Source of the DNA: Martelella endophytica
GTDB lineage: Bacteria > Pseudomonadota > Alphaproteobacteria > Rhizobiales > Rhizobiaceae
Length of the DNA stretch: 64,000 nt
Direction of reading: 5' to 3'
Assembly (NCBI RefSeq): GCF_000960975.1
Contig: NZ_CP010803.1
Coordinates: forward strand, 2,073,944 to 2,137,943
The notes below the pieces were generated by a model. The model made no database searches, was not told the DNA's origin, and worked only from the letters and a program-made list of their open reading frames with translations. Both the position numbers and the translations under genes were made by a program. This document shows positions 23,461-33,271 of this stretch, in pieces (within the stretch, counting starts at the first letter, position 1; each line of letters opens with the position of its first letter).

Positions 23461-25243
23461 ATCATCGATATTGCGGGCACAGTGTCGGGCAATGTCGTCT
23501 CATCCCGCGGCGGCAACGTCACCGCGCCAAACCCGGCGGACGGGACGGTTACCCTCGCCGCCGCGCCCGGCCTCAGTCTTTTCCTGAACCAGGGCACCGG
23601 CACCTTTGTCACCGGCGCGATCGCCGATGTCGACGGGATCGTCAACGCTGGGACGATGGATATCGGCGGCGAGTGGAACACGATCGAAACCACGGTCACC
23701 GGCGACCTCGTCGGTGTCGGCACAGCGGATGCGGGCAGCCCCTATGACGCGGCAGACCTCGGCCTTCCGGCCACGTTCTCGCCGTTCAGCTATTCTCACT
23801 GCAGCGAAAAGCTGGACTGGCGGACTTCGACCGCCAGTAGGGGTGGTCTCATCGCCGGCCTGGACGTCGACATGGAGCGCGTGCTCGCGGACAAGCTGTT
23901 GATCCAGGGCGACTTTGCAGGTCGCTGGGGTGTTGATGTCAACGGCAATGCGCTTTTGCCGAATACGCGCACGGAGTTCCTGAAGGTCGAAGGCGCCGAC
24001 AGTTCGGATCTATCGATCCTGCCGTCGCTGGTCTTTGACTTTACCGATGTCACGACCTCGTCGGCCGGCTGGACCGGGTTCTCGGTCGCAAGTGCCCATT
24101 TCGCGGATAACGGCGTTTCGCTTGGCCGCAATGGAAGCCAGGTTTCCTCGGCGATGCAGCAAGCCTGGAATAGAATTGAGGACGGTTCGGCAACGGAGGT
24201 GAAGTTCGGCGCCGACGAGATCTCGCTCGGTCAGGTCTTTGGCGCCCTCCACCAGTCGACGCCGGAGACCTTCTTCGACATGCTTCTGGAAACGACCTCG
24301 CAAACGGTCGCCGTGCCGTTTTCGTCTTCGCCCTCCGCTGCGATCAGCGCTGCCAACAGCGTGCTGTCATGCCCGGCCTTCGAGACGTCAGGCGTGATGC
24401 TGGATGAGGGCTCCTGTGTCTGGAGCCGTGCCCTGGGCGGAGAATCGACGCAGGACAGTCAAGGCGACGCCGCCGGCTTTACCCAATCGACCGGCAGTCT
24501 ACAGATCGGCGGCCAGAAGGAACTCGGCGACGGCTGGTTCCTGGGCTCCGGCTTGACCTATGAAAGCAGCTGGTTCCGCAATGACAGCGGCTCCCAAAAG
24601 CTGGATCATGATTCCTTCGTGGCCGCGGTTGCGTTGAAGAAGGAAGTCGGTCTCTGGCTGCTCGGCATCGGCATCGGCATCGGCATCGGCGGCGGTGGTG
24701 GTTACAATTGGGACTATTCCAAGCGTTATATCAACCTCGACACGCTTTCGGCGACAGCAACCGGAAGTCCGGATTCGGCAATGGTCTTCGGCCGTTTCCG
24801 GGCATCCTACGAAATCGCGCTCGGCGACGAATACTACATGCGCCCCAAGGTCGATCTCGATGTCATCAACATGCATCAGTATGGCTATACCGAAAGCGGC
24901 GCAGGCGCGCTCAATCTGATGGTCGATGGCAATTCCGACACGGCTTTCGGCGTGACGCCAGGGATCGAGTTCGGGGCCCGGATACCCTTCCTCGAAGACT
25001 GGCCGGCCAGATTTTACGGCAATCTCGGCGGACGAATGGGAGACGACGTCGCGGTTTGCCGGCCTGTCATCGATGGACAGCTTCTCGACCTTTACGCCGA
25101 TCGCCGATACGGTGGGACATGTTACCCTCGGCCTCGACCTTGCCAAACGGCAGGGCATGGAGCTGAAACTGCAATGTGACGGCTCCTTCGCCGAGGACTA
25201 TCGCTCCCACACCGGATCGCTCCGCCTCGGGTACAGATTCTGA
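23461..25243 (+). pseudogene. Decayed autotransporter: passenger end plus beta-barrel
   Basis: The open frame begins in the middle of a passenger domain (AGTVSGNVVSSRGGNV, VDGIVNAGTMDIGGEW), right after an in-frame stop at 23458-23460, with no start, ribosome site or signal peptide. From about 24430 it is a type V barrel (VWSRALGGESTQDSQGD, GDGWFLGSGLTYESSWF). Near 25050 the frame shifts by one base: the true ending (FAGLSSMDSFSTFTPIADT ... SLRLGYRF, stop 25241-25243) is in the next frame. A GIGIGIG Gly/Ile repeat at about 24662-24690 comes from a GGCATC tandem. Cut at the 5' end and frameshifted, it should not make a working protein. Confidence 0.8.
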
Positions 25244-25685
25244 GACTTTCTGCGCGCAGGGCGGGACGGCAGGGTTGTGCAGACAGGGCACCGGAACGGC
25301 ATGCCAATCGGTGTGGCTCCGCTGATTGAGAGCGAACCCCTTCGCGCGGAGAGGGTTTCTGGCCAAGTTGGATGAGCCGGGAACGCGTGGAGAGCCGCTC
25401 CACTGGCAGCCGTTGACACTCTCCGCATTGTGCTACATCGGGTAGGATATGTTACCGAAAGCCATGCTTACGCTTGAGTGTTGGAATTTCCAGGGCTGCC
25501 AAGGCTCAGAGCGACAGGGTGTCGATGGTTCGAACCCTTCGAGACCCTCTGCTCACGCCCACTGATTTGTCGATCATGGTCAAGATCGTAAACGGCATTA
25601 AGTTTGGCGCCGCAGTTGAGCTTATGCCGCAGCCAAAAATTGGCGTAAGTCACAAGCTGGTCATCGTCAATGTGTCCTCAAACCT
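25244..25685. other. Intergenic region, convergent
   Basis: 442 bases between the autotransporter remnant and the end of the AraC-type gene. A short run GGTTCGAACC near 25526 resembles a tRNA T-loop, but no acceptor or anticodon stem fits around it. The two ORFs of 60-100 codons here have no family features. Confidence 0.4.
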
Positions 25686-26714
25686 TCATTCGATGGCGGA
25701 TCTTTTTCGGAAGGTGCTGGGGGGCAATCCCATGTGTTGGGAAAAGGCGCGCGTCAGATGCGTAGAATCGCTGTAGCCAAGGAGATGGGCGATCTCGGTC
25801 ACCGGCATGTCAGCGTTGATTAGCAGCGCTTTGGCCCGCTCCATCCGCACTTCGGTAACAAGCTGCCGATAGGTGTTGGATTCAGCCCGTAACCTGCGTT
25901 GTAGGGTTCTTGGTCCAAGACCGAGACGATCTGCGGTGGTATCGATATGCGCCGTACCCACCAAAAGATCGATATGGATCGTTTCACGCACGAGCGACGA
26001 AAACGTTCTGGGAGGACCTTTCTTCACCATGTATTTCAGATGGTGGCGACTGATTTGAGACATTGCTCCCGTCTGGCTCCGCCGCGGCCGGTCAAGAAGG
26101 GCCGAGGAGAAGGCGAACGCCATGGCCGCATTGCCATGGTGGATCGGGACCCCGAGCCGTTTGGCCATTTCCTCGATGCGCTGATCATAGCCGACATCCA
26201 GTTCGATCCAATCCGGCCTCCAGTCATCTCCGGCGTAAACCTGAAACGTGTTCAGCAAGGCGGGGATCGTGTGTTGCAGATGCTGCAGGCGTTGGGTAGG
26301 ACGCTTTCCAAAGATGCGATAGGAATAAAGCGCCCGCCCTCCGTTGGTCGCCAGCGCTAGTTCAGTGCCGGTCTGATGATATTCTATTGCCTTGGAAGCA
26401 CGCGCCAGACATGCGCGCAGTGTGGGGGCCGTGCGTGAATAGTCCACCCAGGTGCCATAGTCGTCGATCATTTCCTGTCCCGCCTTCAGTCCGAACAGCG
26501 GATCGCCGGTCATGGCGGCGGCGGCCTCGTAAAGCGCGATCAGGCTATTGAGCGGCAACATCCGGTCGGCTTCCCGCGCCACATCGACCGGCAGGCCGAC
26601 TTCGGAAAAAACATGATCGGCGGCATAACGGCCTTCGCGGCTGTCGATCAGCGCGGGAAGCGGGCCGATGCCCCGAACCGAGGTCATGGCGATTGAAGTT
26701 TCCAATCGAGGCAT
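25686..26714 (-). CDS. AraC-family regulator with AraC_bd-type N-domain
   Basis: 342 residues. Residues about 20-210 match the long N-terminal domain of OruR/ArgR-like AraC regulators (LPLNSLIALYEAAAAMTGDPLFGLKAG, GTWVDYSRTAPTLRACL). The C-terminal 90 residues are the double helix-turn-helix (DTTADRLGLGPRTLQRRLRAE, VTEIAHLLGYSDSTHLTRAFSQHMGLPPSTFRK). It is divergent from the two-partner secretion genes, with 222 bases between the starts, so control of that adhesin is a fair guess. Ligand unknown. Confidence 0.85.
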   Translation of the reverse strand: MPRLETSIAMTSVRGIGPLPALIDSREGRYAADHVFSEVGLPVDVAREADRMLPLNSLIALYEAAAAMTGDPLFGLKAGQEMIDDYGTWVDYSRTAPTLRACLARASKAIEYHQTGTELALATNGGRALYSYRIFGKRPTQRLQHLQHTIPALLNTFQVYAGDDWRPDWIELDVGYDQRIEEMAKRLGVPIHHGNAAMAFAFSSALLDRPRRSQTGAMSQISRHHLKYMVKKGPPRTFSSLVRETIHIDLLVGTAHIDTTADRLGLGPRTLQRRLRAESNTYRQLVTEVRMERAKALLINADMPVTEIAHLLGYSDSTHLTRAFSQHMGLPPSTFRKRSAIE

Positions 26715-26936
26715 AACGGAACTCTGTCGTGAAATGGCAGGCTAATACTTTTTGATTCTAATAGACCTGAATGCGGGTGCGGCGGTCAAGGTTCCGCTTT
26801 TCGGGCGGGAAAGCCTGAAGCGGGAGGATTGTGTGTGATCTCTGGCGCGTGTTTGGCGGAGCTTTTCGACTGTACCCGCAATGTCTGCCAGTCTTGCCTT
26901 CGGAAGGGCGCCATTCTGGATTCGGGGAATTTCGAT

Positions 26937-29900
26937 ATGCCAATGCCATCCATTGCCGATCGCCATCTTGCGCTTGCGCCTTTTGCCGGGGGCGAGCGGC
27001 ATGCCTTTCGGCCCAGGTGGTTGCAAGCCGTTCTTCTCGCGACTGCCGCAGTTTCGGCGCTTGGCGCGAGTCCGGCCTTTGCCGAAGGCGGGTTGCCGGG
27101 TGGCCCCAGCGTGGTCTCCGGTACGGCCAATATCGCATCGACGGGTTCGGCCATGACCGTCACGCAGGGCTCTGATCGCGCCATCGTCAACTGGCAGAGC
27201 TTCAATGTCGGCCAGGGCAACAGCGTCAATTTCGTTCAGCCGGGCATCAACGCGGCGATCCTCAACCGCGTCACCGGCAACACCCGGTCCTCGATTGCCG
27301 GCGCGATCAGCGGCAACGGTCAGGTTTTCCTCGTCAACCCCAATGGCATTGCGATCACGCCGACCGGAACGGTCAAGGCCGGCGGCGGTTTCGTTGCTTC
27401 CACACTCGATATCACCGATGACGACTTCATGTCCGGCAATATGGTGTATCGCGGCAATGGTGCATCGAGCACGGTTTCCAATAAAGGCGTGGTGACGATC
27501 GGGCGCGGCGGCTATGTCGCGCTGATGGGCGGAAAGGTGAAGAACAGCGGTTTGATCGCCGTGCCCTATGGCAAGGCGGGGCTCGGCGCGGGCGAGGAGG
27601 TTACGCTCGATCTGTCCGGTGACGGCTTCATGCAGGTGGCCGTTCCATCCTCTCTCATCGATGACGGCGAGGCGCTGGTCGAGAACTCCGGCACGGTGAC
27701 GGCCGAGGGCGGCGTGATCGTGATGAAGGCGGCGACCGCGCGGGCAGCGGCGCGCAATGCCGTCAACCTTTCAGGCGTCGCCGAGGCGCGCTCGGTCTCG
27801 GGGCGCAACGGCAAGATCACGCTCGGCGGCGGGGCGGGCGGCAAGGTCAGGGTTTCCGGCACGGTCTCGACCCGCGCCAAGGCCGCCCAGCCGAAGACCA
27901 CCGAGGGCGGCGCGATCGAAATCACCGGGCTCGAGATCCGGCTTGACGACGCCGTGATCGATGCCTCCGGCTATGCCGCGGGCGGCAAGGTGCGCATCGG
28001 CGGCGACTGGCAGGGCGCCGGCGATATTCCGCATGCCGATATCCTGACGGTCAGCGCTGGCACGATGATCAGCGCGGATGCGGTGAGCCAGGGCACTGGC
28101 GGCTCGGTTGTGCTGTGGTCCGACACCCGCACCGACTTTGCCGGCCAGATCAGCGCCACCGGCGCCACCGGAACCGGCGGCGATGTCGAGGTCTCCGGCA
28201 AGGCGCTGCTTTCCTATACCGGTTTTGCCGATCTGACGGGCGCTGCAGGCTTCGGCTCGCTGTTGCTCGATCCCTATAATGTGACCATCTCGAACGCCGC
28301 GGACCAGACGTCTTCCGGCTTCACCGCTTCGGGCAATGACAGTGTCATCAATGTCGCCACGCTGCAAAACGCGCTTGCCGGCGCCAATGTCACGGTTTCG
28401 ACCGGCGCGGGCGGCAGCCAGGACGGCGATATTACCGTTGCCGACGCCGTCACCTGGACCTCGGGCTCCACGCTGACGCTGTCGGCCTATCGCAACATCG
28501 CCGTCAATGCCAATCTTGCAGGCGGCGCGGGGTCGAAGATCGTGCTGCGCGCCGACAGCAGCGCCACCGGCAGCGGCACGGTCAGTTTCGGTTCCGGGAT
28601 CACTGCCACTGCGGACGGTGGCGTTTCGCTCTACTACAATCCGGCGTCTTACAGCGCGCCGGTCGATTATTCGACAAATGCAGGCAGCGGCACGATGCTG
28701 ACGGCTTACATGCTGGTCAACACGCTCGGCAATCTCCAGGCGATCAACGCCACCACCAGCAGTCTCGCCGGCACCTATGCGCTCGGAACGGATATCGACG
28801 CCAGCGCGACCGCCGGCTGGAATGGCGGCGCAGGTTTCGAGCCGATCGGAAATGGAAGTTCGCAGTTCACAGGCACATTTGACGGGGAGGGGCATGTGAT
28901 CACCGGGCTGACGATCAATCGCTCCGATACGGATTATGTCGGCCTGTTCGGATCTGCCGGTTCCGGTTCGATCCTGCGCAATGTCGGCCTTGTGGGTGGC
29001 AGCGTTTCGGGCAGCGGCTATGTTGGTGGGCTGGCCGGGTACAATTATGGCAAGATCAGCAATGCCTATGCGACCGGCAGCGTTTCGGGCGGCAGCTACT
29101 ATGTAGGCGGGCTGGTCGGGTTCAATGATGATGGCACGATCAGCAATGCCTATGCGACCGGCAGCGTTTCGGGCGGCGGCGATGTCGGCGGGCTGGTCGG
29201 GTTCAATAATGATGGCACGATCACAGCATCCTATTTCGATACGGACACGACGAAACAGTCGAATGGCGTCGGCGGAGGCTCCGCTGCCGGCGTGACCGGC
29301 TTGACGACCGCCGAGGCACGCACGCAAGCCGGCTACACAGGCTTCGATTTCGACAACACCTGGTATCAGGCCGGCGATATGCGCCCGATCCTTCGCTCCG
29401 AAGCGGCAGCGCCCGTGGATGGGGTGATCACGGTGTCCAACCTGCACCAGTTGGCGCTGATGGGCGCCGATCTTTCCGCAAGCTACCGGCTTTCCGGCGA
29501 TATTGATGCCAGCGCCACGGACGCCGCAGCCGACGATTACGATGCGAGCGGCATCTGGGGTGCTGGCGGCTTCGTGCCGATCGGCACGAGTTTCAGTTCG
29601 GCTTTCGCCGGCACGTTTGATGGTGACGGGCATGTGATCCGCGGGCTGGCGATCAATCGTCCCGGCACGGATTACGTCGGCCTGTTCGGGCTTGCAGATT
29701 CCAGGTCGATCCTGCGCAATGTCGGCCTTGATGGTGGCATCGTCACGGGCAACTTATATTTCGGCGGGCTGGTCGGGGTCAATGCTGGCACGATCAGCAA
29801 TGCCTATGCGACCGGCAGCGTTATGGGCAGCGGCGACTTTGTCGGCGGGCTGGTCGGGTTCAATCGGGGTACGATCAGCAATGCCTATGCGACCGGCAGC

Positions 29901-32900
29901 GTTGCGGGCGGCTCCCATGCCGGCGGGCTGGTCGGGTACAATGAAGGGGGCACGATCAACAATGCCTATGCGACCGGCATCGTTACGGGCGGCTACGATG
30001 TCGGCGGGCTGGTCGGGTACAATGATGCTGGCACGATCAGCAATGCCTATGCGACCGGTAGAGTTACGGGCAGCGGCTACTATGCCGGCGGGCTGGTCGG
30101 GTATAATGATAGGGGCACGATCAGCAATGCCTATGCGACCGGCAGTGTTTCGTCCCCAGACCATGTCGGCGGACTGGTCGGCGGCACTCTTTCTGGCACG
30201 ATCAGCTATGCCTATGCGACCGGCAGCGTCACGGGCGGCTCCTATGTCGGCGGGCTGGTCGGGTCCAATTCCGGTGCCAAGATCACAGCATCCTATTTCG
30301 ATACGGACACCACGAACCAGTCGAACGGCGTCGGCTCAGGCGACGGCGAAGTGACCGGGCTGACCACCGAAGAGTTTCAGGATACGGCCGAGTTCTACGC
30401 ACGGGCTTTGGCCGGCTGGAATTTCGAGACGGTCTGGGCGCCGCCGAGCGAAGGCTATTATCCGGAGCTCTACGCACTTTCCGATGTGGTCTTCGTCAAG
30501 ACCGACGGCCAGACGATCACCTATGGCGATGCGCCGGGCACACTCACCTATAGCGTTTACGGTGGTCACAGCGGCGCGGGCGTTTTCGCGCCGACGCTGA
30601 CAACGGATGCCACGGCGACATCCAATGTCGGCAGCTACGCCATCACCGGCCAATCGAGCCTTGTCGGCGATGACGGGATCACATACCGCACCGTCTACGG
30701 GCCCGGCGCGGTGACGATAAACAGGGCGCCGCTGAGGGTCACTGCCAATAGTGGCTCGATGATCTATGGCGACGATGTTCCTGGCGATATCGGCTACACC
30801 GCAACCGGGTGGAAGAACGGTCAGACGAGCGCACTTCTGACGGGTGTCAGCGTCGATACCAATGCGACCAAGACCTCGAATGCCGGAACCGGCTACGCCA
30901 CCACAGCCTCTGGCGGCACGCTGTCGGGCGCTGCGGCCGGCAATTACGCGATCAGCTATGTCGGTAGCGGTTTCGAGGTCAACAAGGCGCCGCTGAGGGT
31001 CACTGCCGATAGTGGCTCGATGATCTATGGCGACGATGTTCCTGGCGATATCGGCTACACCGCAACCGGGTGGAAGAACGGTCAGACGAGCGCACTTCTG
31101 ACGGGTGTCAGTGTCGGCACCAATGCGACCAAGACCTCGAATGTGGGAACCGGCTACGCCACCATAGCCTCTGGCGGCACGCTGTCGGGCGCTGCGGCCG
31201 GCAATTACGCGATCAGCTATGTCGGTGGCGGTTTCGCGGTCAACAAGGCAGAACTGACGGTCACTGCCAATAGTGGCACGATGAGCTATGGCTCAACGCC
31301 GCCGACCGATCTCGGCTACACGGTTTCCGGCTGGAAGAATTCCGACATCGGCAGCGTGACTGGCGCAAGCGTCGTTACCGATGCGATGTCGACCTCGAAC
31401 GTTGGCAGCGGCTACGTCACCACCGCGTCCGGCGGGATGATCACAAGCACGGCCGCGGGCAATTACGTTCTTTCCTATGCGCCTGGCAGCTTCTCGGTTA
31501 CCCCACGTGCCTTGAAGATCAGGGCCAAGGGCGCATCGAAGACCTACGGCGAAGTCGCCAGCCTGACCGCCTATTCGGTCAACGGCCTTGTCAACGGCGA
31601 CACGGTAAGCACGGTCACGTTGACGAGCGCGGGCAGCGCCGCGTCCGCAAATGCCGCCACTTATGATATCATTGCCTCCAACGCGACCGGCTCGGGCCTT
31701 TCCAACTACGCGATCGACTATGTCGATGGCGCGCTGACGGTTGCAAAGGCCAAGCTGACGGTCACGGCTGATAACGGCTCGATGATCTACGGCGATGCCG
31801 TGCCGATGATCGGCTACGCTGTCAGTGGCTGGAAAAACGGACAGAGCGATGCGTTTCTGGTCGGGGTGATCGTCACCACGAATGCGAACCCGACCTCTAA
31901 TGTCGGTACCTACTATTCAACGATGGCGGCCGGCGGGCAATTGGGCGGCGCGGCCTTCGGCAATTACACTCTCGACCATGTCGATGGTAAGTTCGCTGTG
32001 ACCCCGCGGGCCCTGACAGTGACGGCATCGGATGCGGTCAAGACCTATGGCGATACAGCCAGCCTGACCGGTTTCACCACCACCGGGCTCGTTAATGGCG
32101 ACAGCGTCGCCGCCGTTTCCGAAAAGAGCCTTGGCGCGGACGCAGAGGCTGACTCCGGCGTCTACGACATCATTGCCAGCGCCGCGAAGGGCACGGGTCT
32201 TTCGAACTACGACATCAATTACGAGAAAGGCACGCTGACGGTCGACAAGGCGGCGCTGACGGTCACGGCCGATAGCGGCTCGATGATCTATGGCGATGCC
32301 GTGCCCATGATCGGCTACGCGGTTTCGGGCTGGAAGAACGGCCAGAATGGACCGCTGCTTTCCGGGGTTTTCGTGACGACGGATGCGACATCGTCTTCCG
32401 ATGTCGGGAGCGGCTATAGCACCGCCGCTTTTGGGGGCGCGCTTTCGGGTGCTGCGGCGGGCAATTACGACATCAGCTATGTGGCCGGGTCGATGGCGAT
32501 CCAGCGCCGTGCGATCACGGTTGTAGCCGATGCTGGTGCCAAGATCTATGGCGATCTCGGCCTGTTGACCTACACGGTCGGCGGGATGGGGCTTGCCAAT
32601 GGCGACAGGCTTTCAGGCAAGCTGGAGAGCGACGGCCAGGCCATGCTGGCGAATGTCGGTTCTTATGCCGTCACCCAGGGTTCGGTGACAGACGCCTTCA
32701 ACCGCAATTATGCAATCAGCTATCGTGCAAATACGCTCGCCGTCATGCCGCGGCCGATCACCCTGATTGCCGACGATGCCGTCAAGCAGCTTGGCACGCA
32801 AGCAGGCGTGATGGGCTGGCAGGTCACGGCAGGCAATCTCGTCGATGGCGGCGCGTCGCTGAACGGCAGTCCCGCAAGCCGCGGCGCACCGACTTCTGCG

Positions 32901-33203
32901 ACGGTCGGCACCTATGCTATTACCGCAGGCAGTCTAACCGACGCCGAAAATCCCAACTATGCCATCACATTTCTGCCGGGCAAGCTGCAGGTGATGCCGG
33001 TTCTGGCGCCGTCGGCTCCGGCTGGTGGCGTTCCGCTTCCCGGCCAGCAATTCGATCCGTTTACGGTTGCCGGCGGGTCGCTTCAGGAGGCGCTCCTTGC
33101 CGACAACATCAATCCGCCGGGAACGCTGACCGTCACCAGTCAATCCCCCGTTTCCAATGCCGCCTGCGATGCAGGGCCTCAAATCCTGTTCATATGCCCA
33201 TAG
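26937..33203 (+). CDS. TpsA-type exoprotein/adhesin with TPS, GLUG and MBG-like repeats
   Basis: 2088 residues from ATG 26937 (GGGGAA upstream); a GTG at 26835 after GGGAGGA would give a longer leader, as some TpsA proteins have. A signal peptide (WLQAVLLATAAVSALGASPAFA) precedes the TPS/haemagglutination domain (NWQSFNVGQGNSVNF, NPNGIAITPTG), which the TpsB partner recognises. The middle holds GLUG repeats (YVGGLVGYN...ISNAYATGSV). From about residue 1175 tandem MBG-like modules of roughly 85-90 residues follow (GSMIYGD..., GWKNGQ, GNYAISYV), ending in a Pro/Gly-rich tail. It is secreted across the outer membrane and probably mediates attachment or biofilm. tpsB follows 68 bases downstream. 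Confidence 0.9.
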   Translation: MPMPSIADRHLALAPFAGGERHAFRPRWLQAVLLATAAVSALGASPAFAEGGLPGGPSVVSGTANIASTGSAMTVTQGSDRAIVNWQSFNVGQGNSVNFVQPGINAAILNRVTGNTRSSIAGAISGNGQVFLVNPNGIAITPTGTVKAGGGFVASTLDITDDDFMSGNMVYRGNGASSTVSNKGVVTIGRGGYVALMGGKVKNSGLIAVPYGKAGLGAGEEVTLDLSGDGFMQVAVPSSLIDDGEALVENSGTVTAEGGVIVMKAATARAAARNAVNLSGVAEARSVSGRNGKITLGGGAGGKVRVSGTVSTRAKAAQPKTTEGGAIEITGLEIRLDDAVIDASGYAAGGKVRIGGDWQGAGDIPHADILTVSAGTMISADAVSQGTGGSVVLWSDTRTDFAGQISATGATGTGGDVEVSGKALLSYTGFADLTGAAGFGSLLLDPYNVTISNAADQTSSGFTASGNDSVINVATLQNALAGANVTVSTGAGGSQDGDITVADAVTWTSGSTLTLSAYRNIAVNANLAGGAGSKIVLRADSSATGSGTVSFGSGITATADGGVSLYYNPASYSAPVDYSTNAGSGTMLTAYMLVNTLGNLQAINATTSSLAGTYALGTDIDASATAGWNGGAGFEPIGNGSSQFTGTFDGEGHVITGLTINRSDTDYVGLFGSAGSGSILRNVGLVGGSVSGSGYVGGLAGYNYGKISNAYATGSVSGGSYYVGGLVGFNDDGTISNAYATGSVSGGGDVGGLVGFNNDGTITASYFDTDTTKQSNGVGGGSAAGVTGLTTAEARTQAGYTGFDFDNTWYQAGDMRPILRSEAAAPVDGVITVSNLHQLALMGADLSASYRLSGDIDASATDAAADDYDASGIWGAGGFVPIGTSFSSAFAGTFDGDGHVIRGLAINRPGTDYVGLFGLADSRSILRNVGLDGGIVTGNLYFGGLVGVNAGTISNAYATGSVMGSGDFVGGLVGFNRGTISNAYATGSVAGGSHAGGLVGYNEGGTINNAYATGIVTGGYDVGGLVGYNDAGTISNAYATGRVTGSGYYAGGLVGYNDRGTISNAYATGSVSSPDHVGGLVGGTLSGTISYAYATGSVTGGSYVGGLVGSNSGAKITASYFDTDTTNQSNGVGSGDGEVTGLTTEEFQDTAEFYARALAGWNFETVWAPPSEGYYPELYALSDVVFVKTDGQTITYGDAPGTLTYSVYGGHSGAGVFAPTLTTDATATSNVGSYAITGQSSLVGDDGITYRTVYGPGAVTINRAPLRVTANSGSMIYGDDVPGDIGYTATGWKNGQTSALLTGVSVDTNATKTSNAGTGYATTASGGTLSGAAAGNYAISYVGSGFEVNKAPLRVTADSGSMIYGDDVPGDIGYTATGWKNGQTSALLTGVSVGTNATKTSNVGTGYATIASGGTLSGAAAGNYAISYVGGGFAVNKAELTVTANSGTMSYGSTPPTDLGYTVSGWKNSDIGSVTGASVVTDAMSTSNVGSGYVTTASGGMITSTAAGNYVLSYAPGSFSVTPRALKIRAKGASKTYGEVASLTAYSVNGLVNGDTVSTVTLTSAGSAASANAATYDIIASNATGSGLSNYAIDYVDGALTVAKAKLTVTADNGSMIYGDAVPMIGYAVSGWKNGQSDAFLVGVIVTTNANPTSNVGTYYSTMAAGGQLGGAAFGNYTLDHVDGKFAVTPRALTVTASDAVKTYGDTASLTGFTTTGLVNGDSVAAVSEKSLGADAEADSGVYDIIASAAKGTGLSNYDINYEKGTLTVDKAALTVTADSGSMIYGDAVPMIGYAVSGWKNGQNGPLLSGVFVTTDATSSSDVGSGYSTAAFGGALSGAAAGNYDISYVAGSMAIQRRAITVVADAGAKIYGDLGLLTYTVGGMGLANGDRLSGKLESDGQAMLANVGSYAVTQGSVTDAFNRNYAISYRANTLAVMPRPITLIADDAVKQLGTQAGVMGWQVTAGNLVDGGASLNGSPASRGAPTSATVGTYAITAGSLTDAENPNYAITFLPGKLQVMPVLAPSAPAGGVPLPGQQFDPFTVAGGSLQEALLADNINPPGTLTVTSQSPVSNAACDAGPQILFICP
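29035..30290 (+). repeat. GLUG-coding DNA repeats (two blocks)
   Basis: About ten copies of a roughly 75-base unit encoding GGLVG-N-GTISNAYATGSV, in blocks at about 29035-29230 and 29755-30290. The phrases GGCGGGCTGGTCGGG and AATGCCTATGCGACCGGC recur almost unchanged, giving ample substrate for slippage or recombination that would change the adhesin length. Confidence 0.8.
30725..31507 (+). repeat. 261-bp tandem repeats encoding MBG-like modules
   Basis: Copies begin near 30725, 30986 and 31247, exactly 261 bases (87 codons) apart. The first two are almost identical at DNA level, including GGCTCGATGATCTATGGCGA and the following 130 bases; the third is more diverged. Further degenerate modules continue to about 32500. 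Confidence 0.8.
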
Positions 33204-33271
33204 ACCTCGCGGAGCATGAATATCAACGGCCCTGATCTGCGGGCAAGCCAAGAACGCTGGAGTGACTTCCA

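Noticed and set aside
25515-25560. tRNA-like T-loop GGTTCGAACC
   Set aside because: No matching acceptor, D or anticodon arms can be folded around it; likely chance.
27771-29633. 620-codon minus-strand open frame opposite the TpsA gene
   Set aside because: It is antisense to repeats of an obvious adhesin gene, lacks any family feature, and exists because the repeated codons avoid stops on the other strand.
29692-30354. Plus-strand frame with MPMRPA repeats
   Set aside because: Out-of-frame reading of the GLUG repeats inside the adhesin gene.
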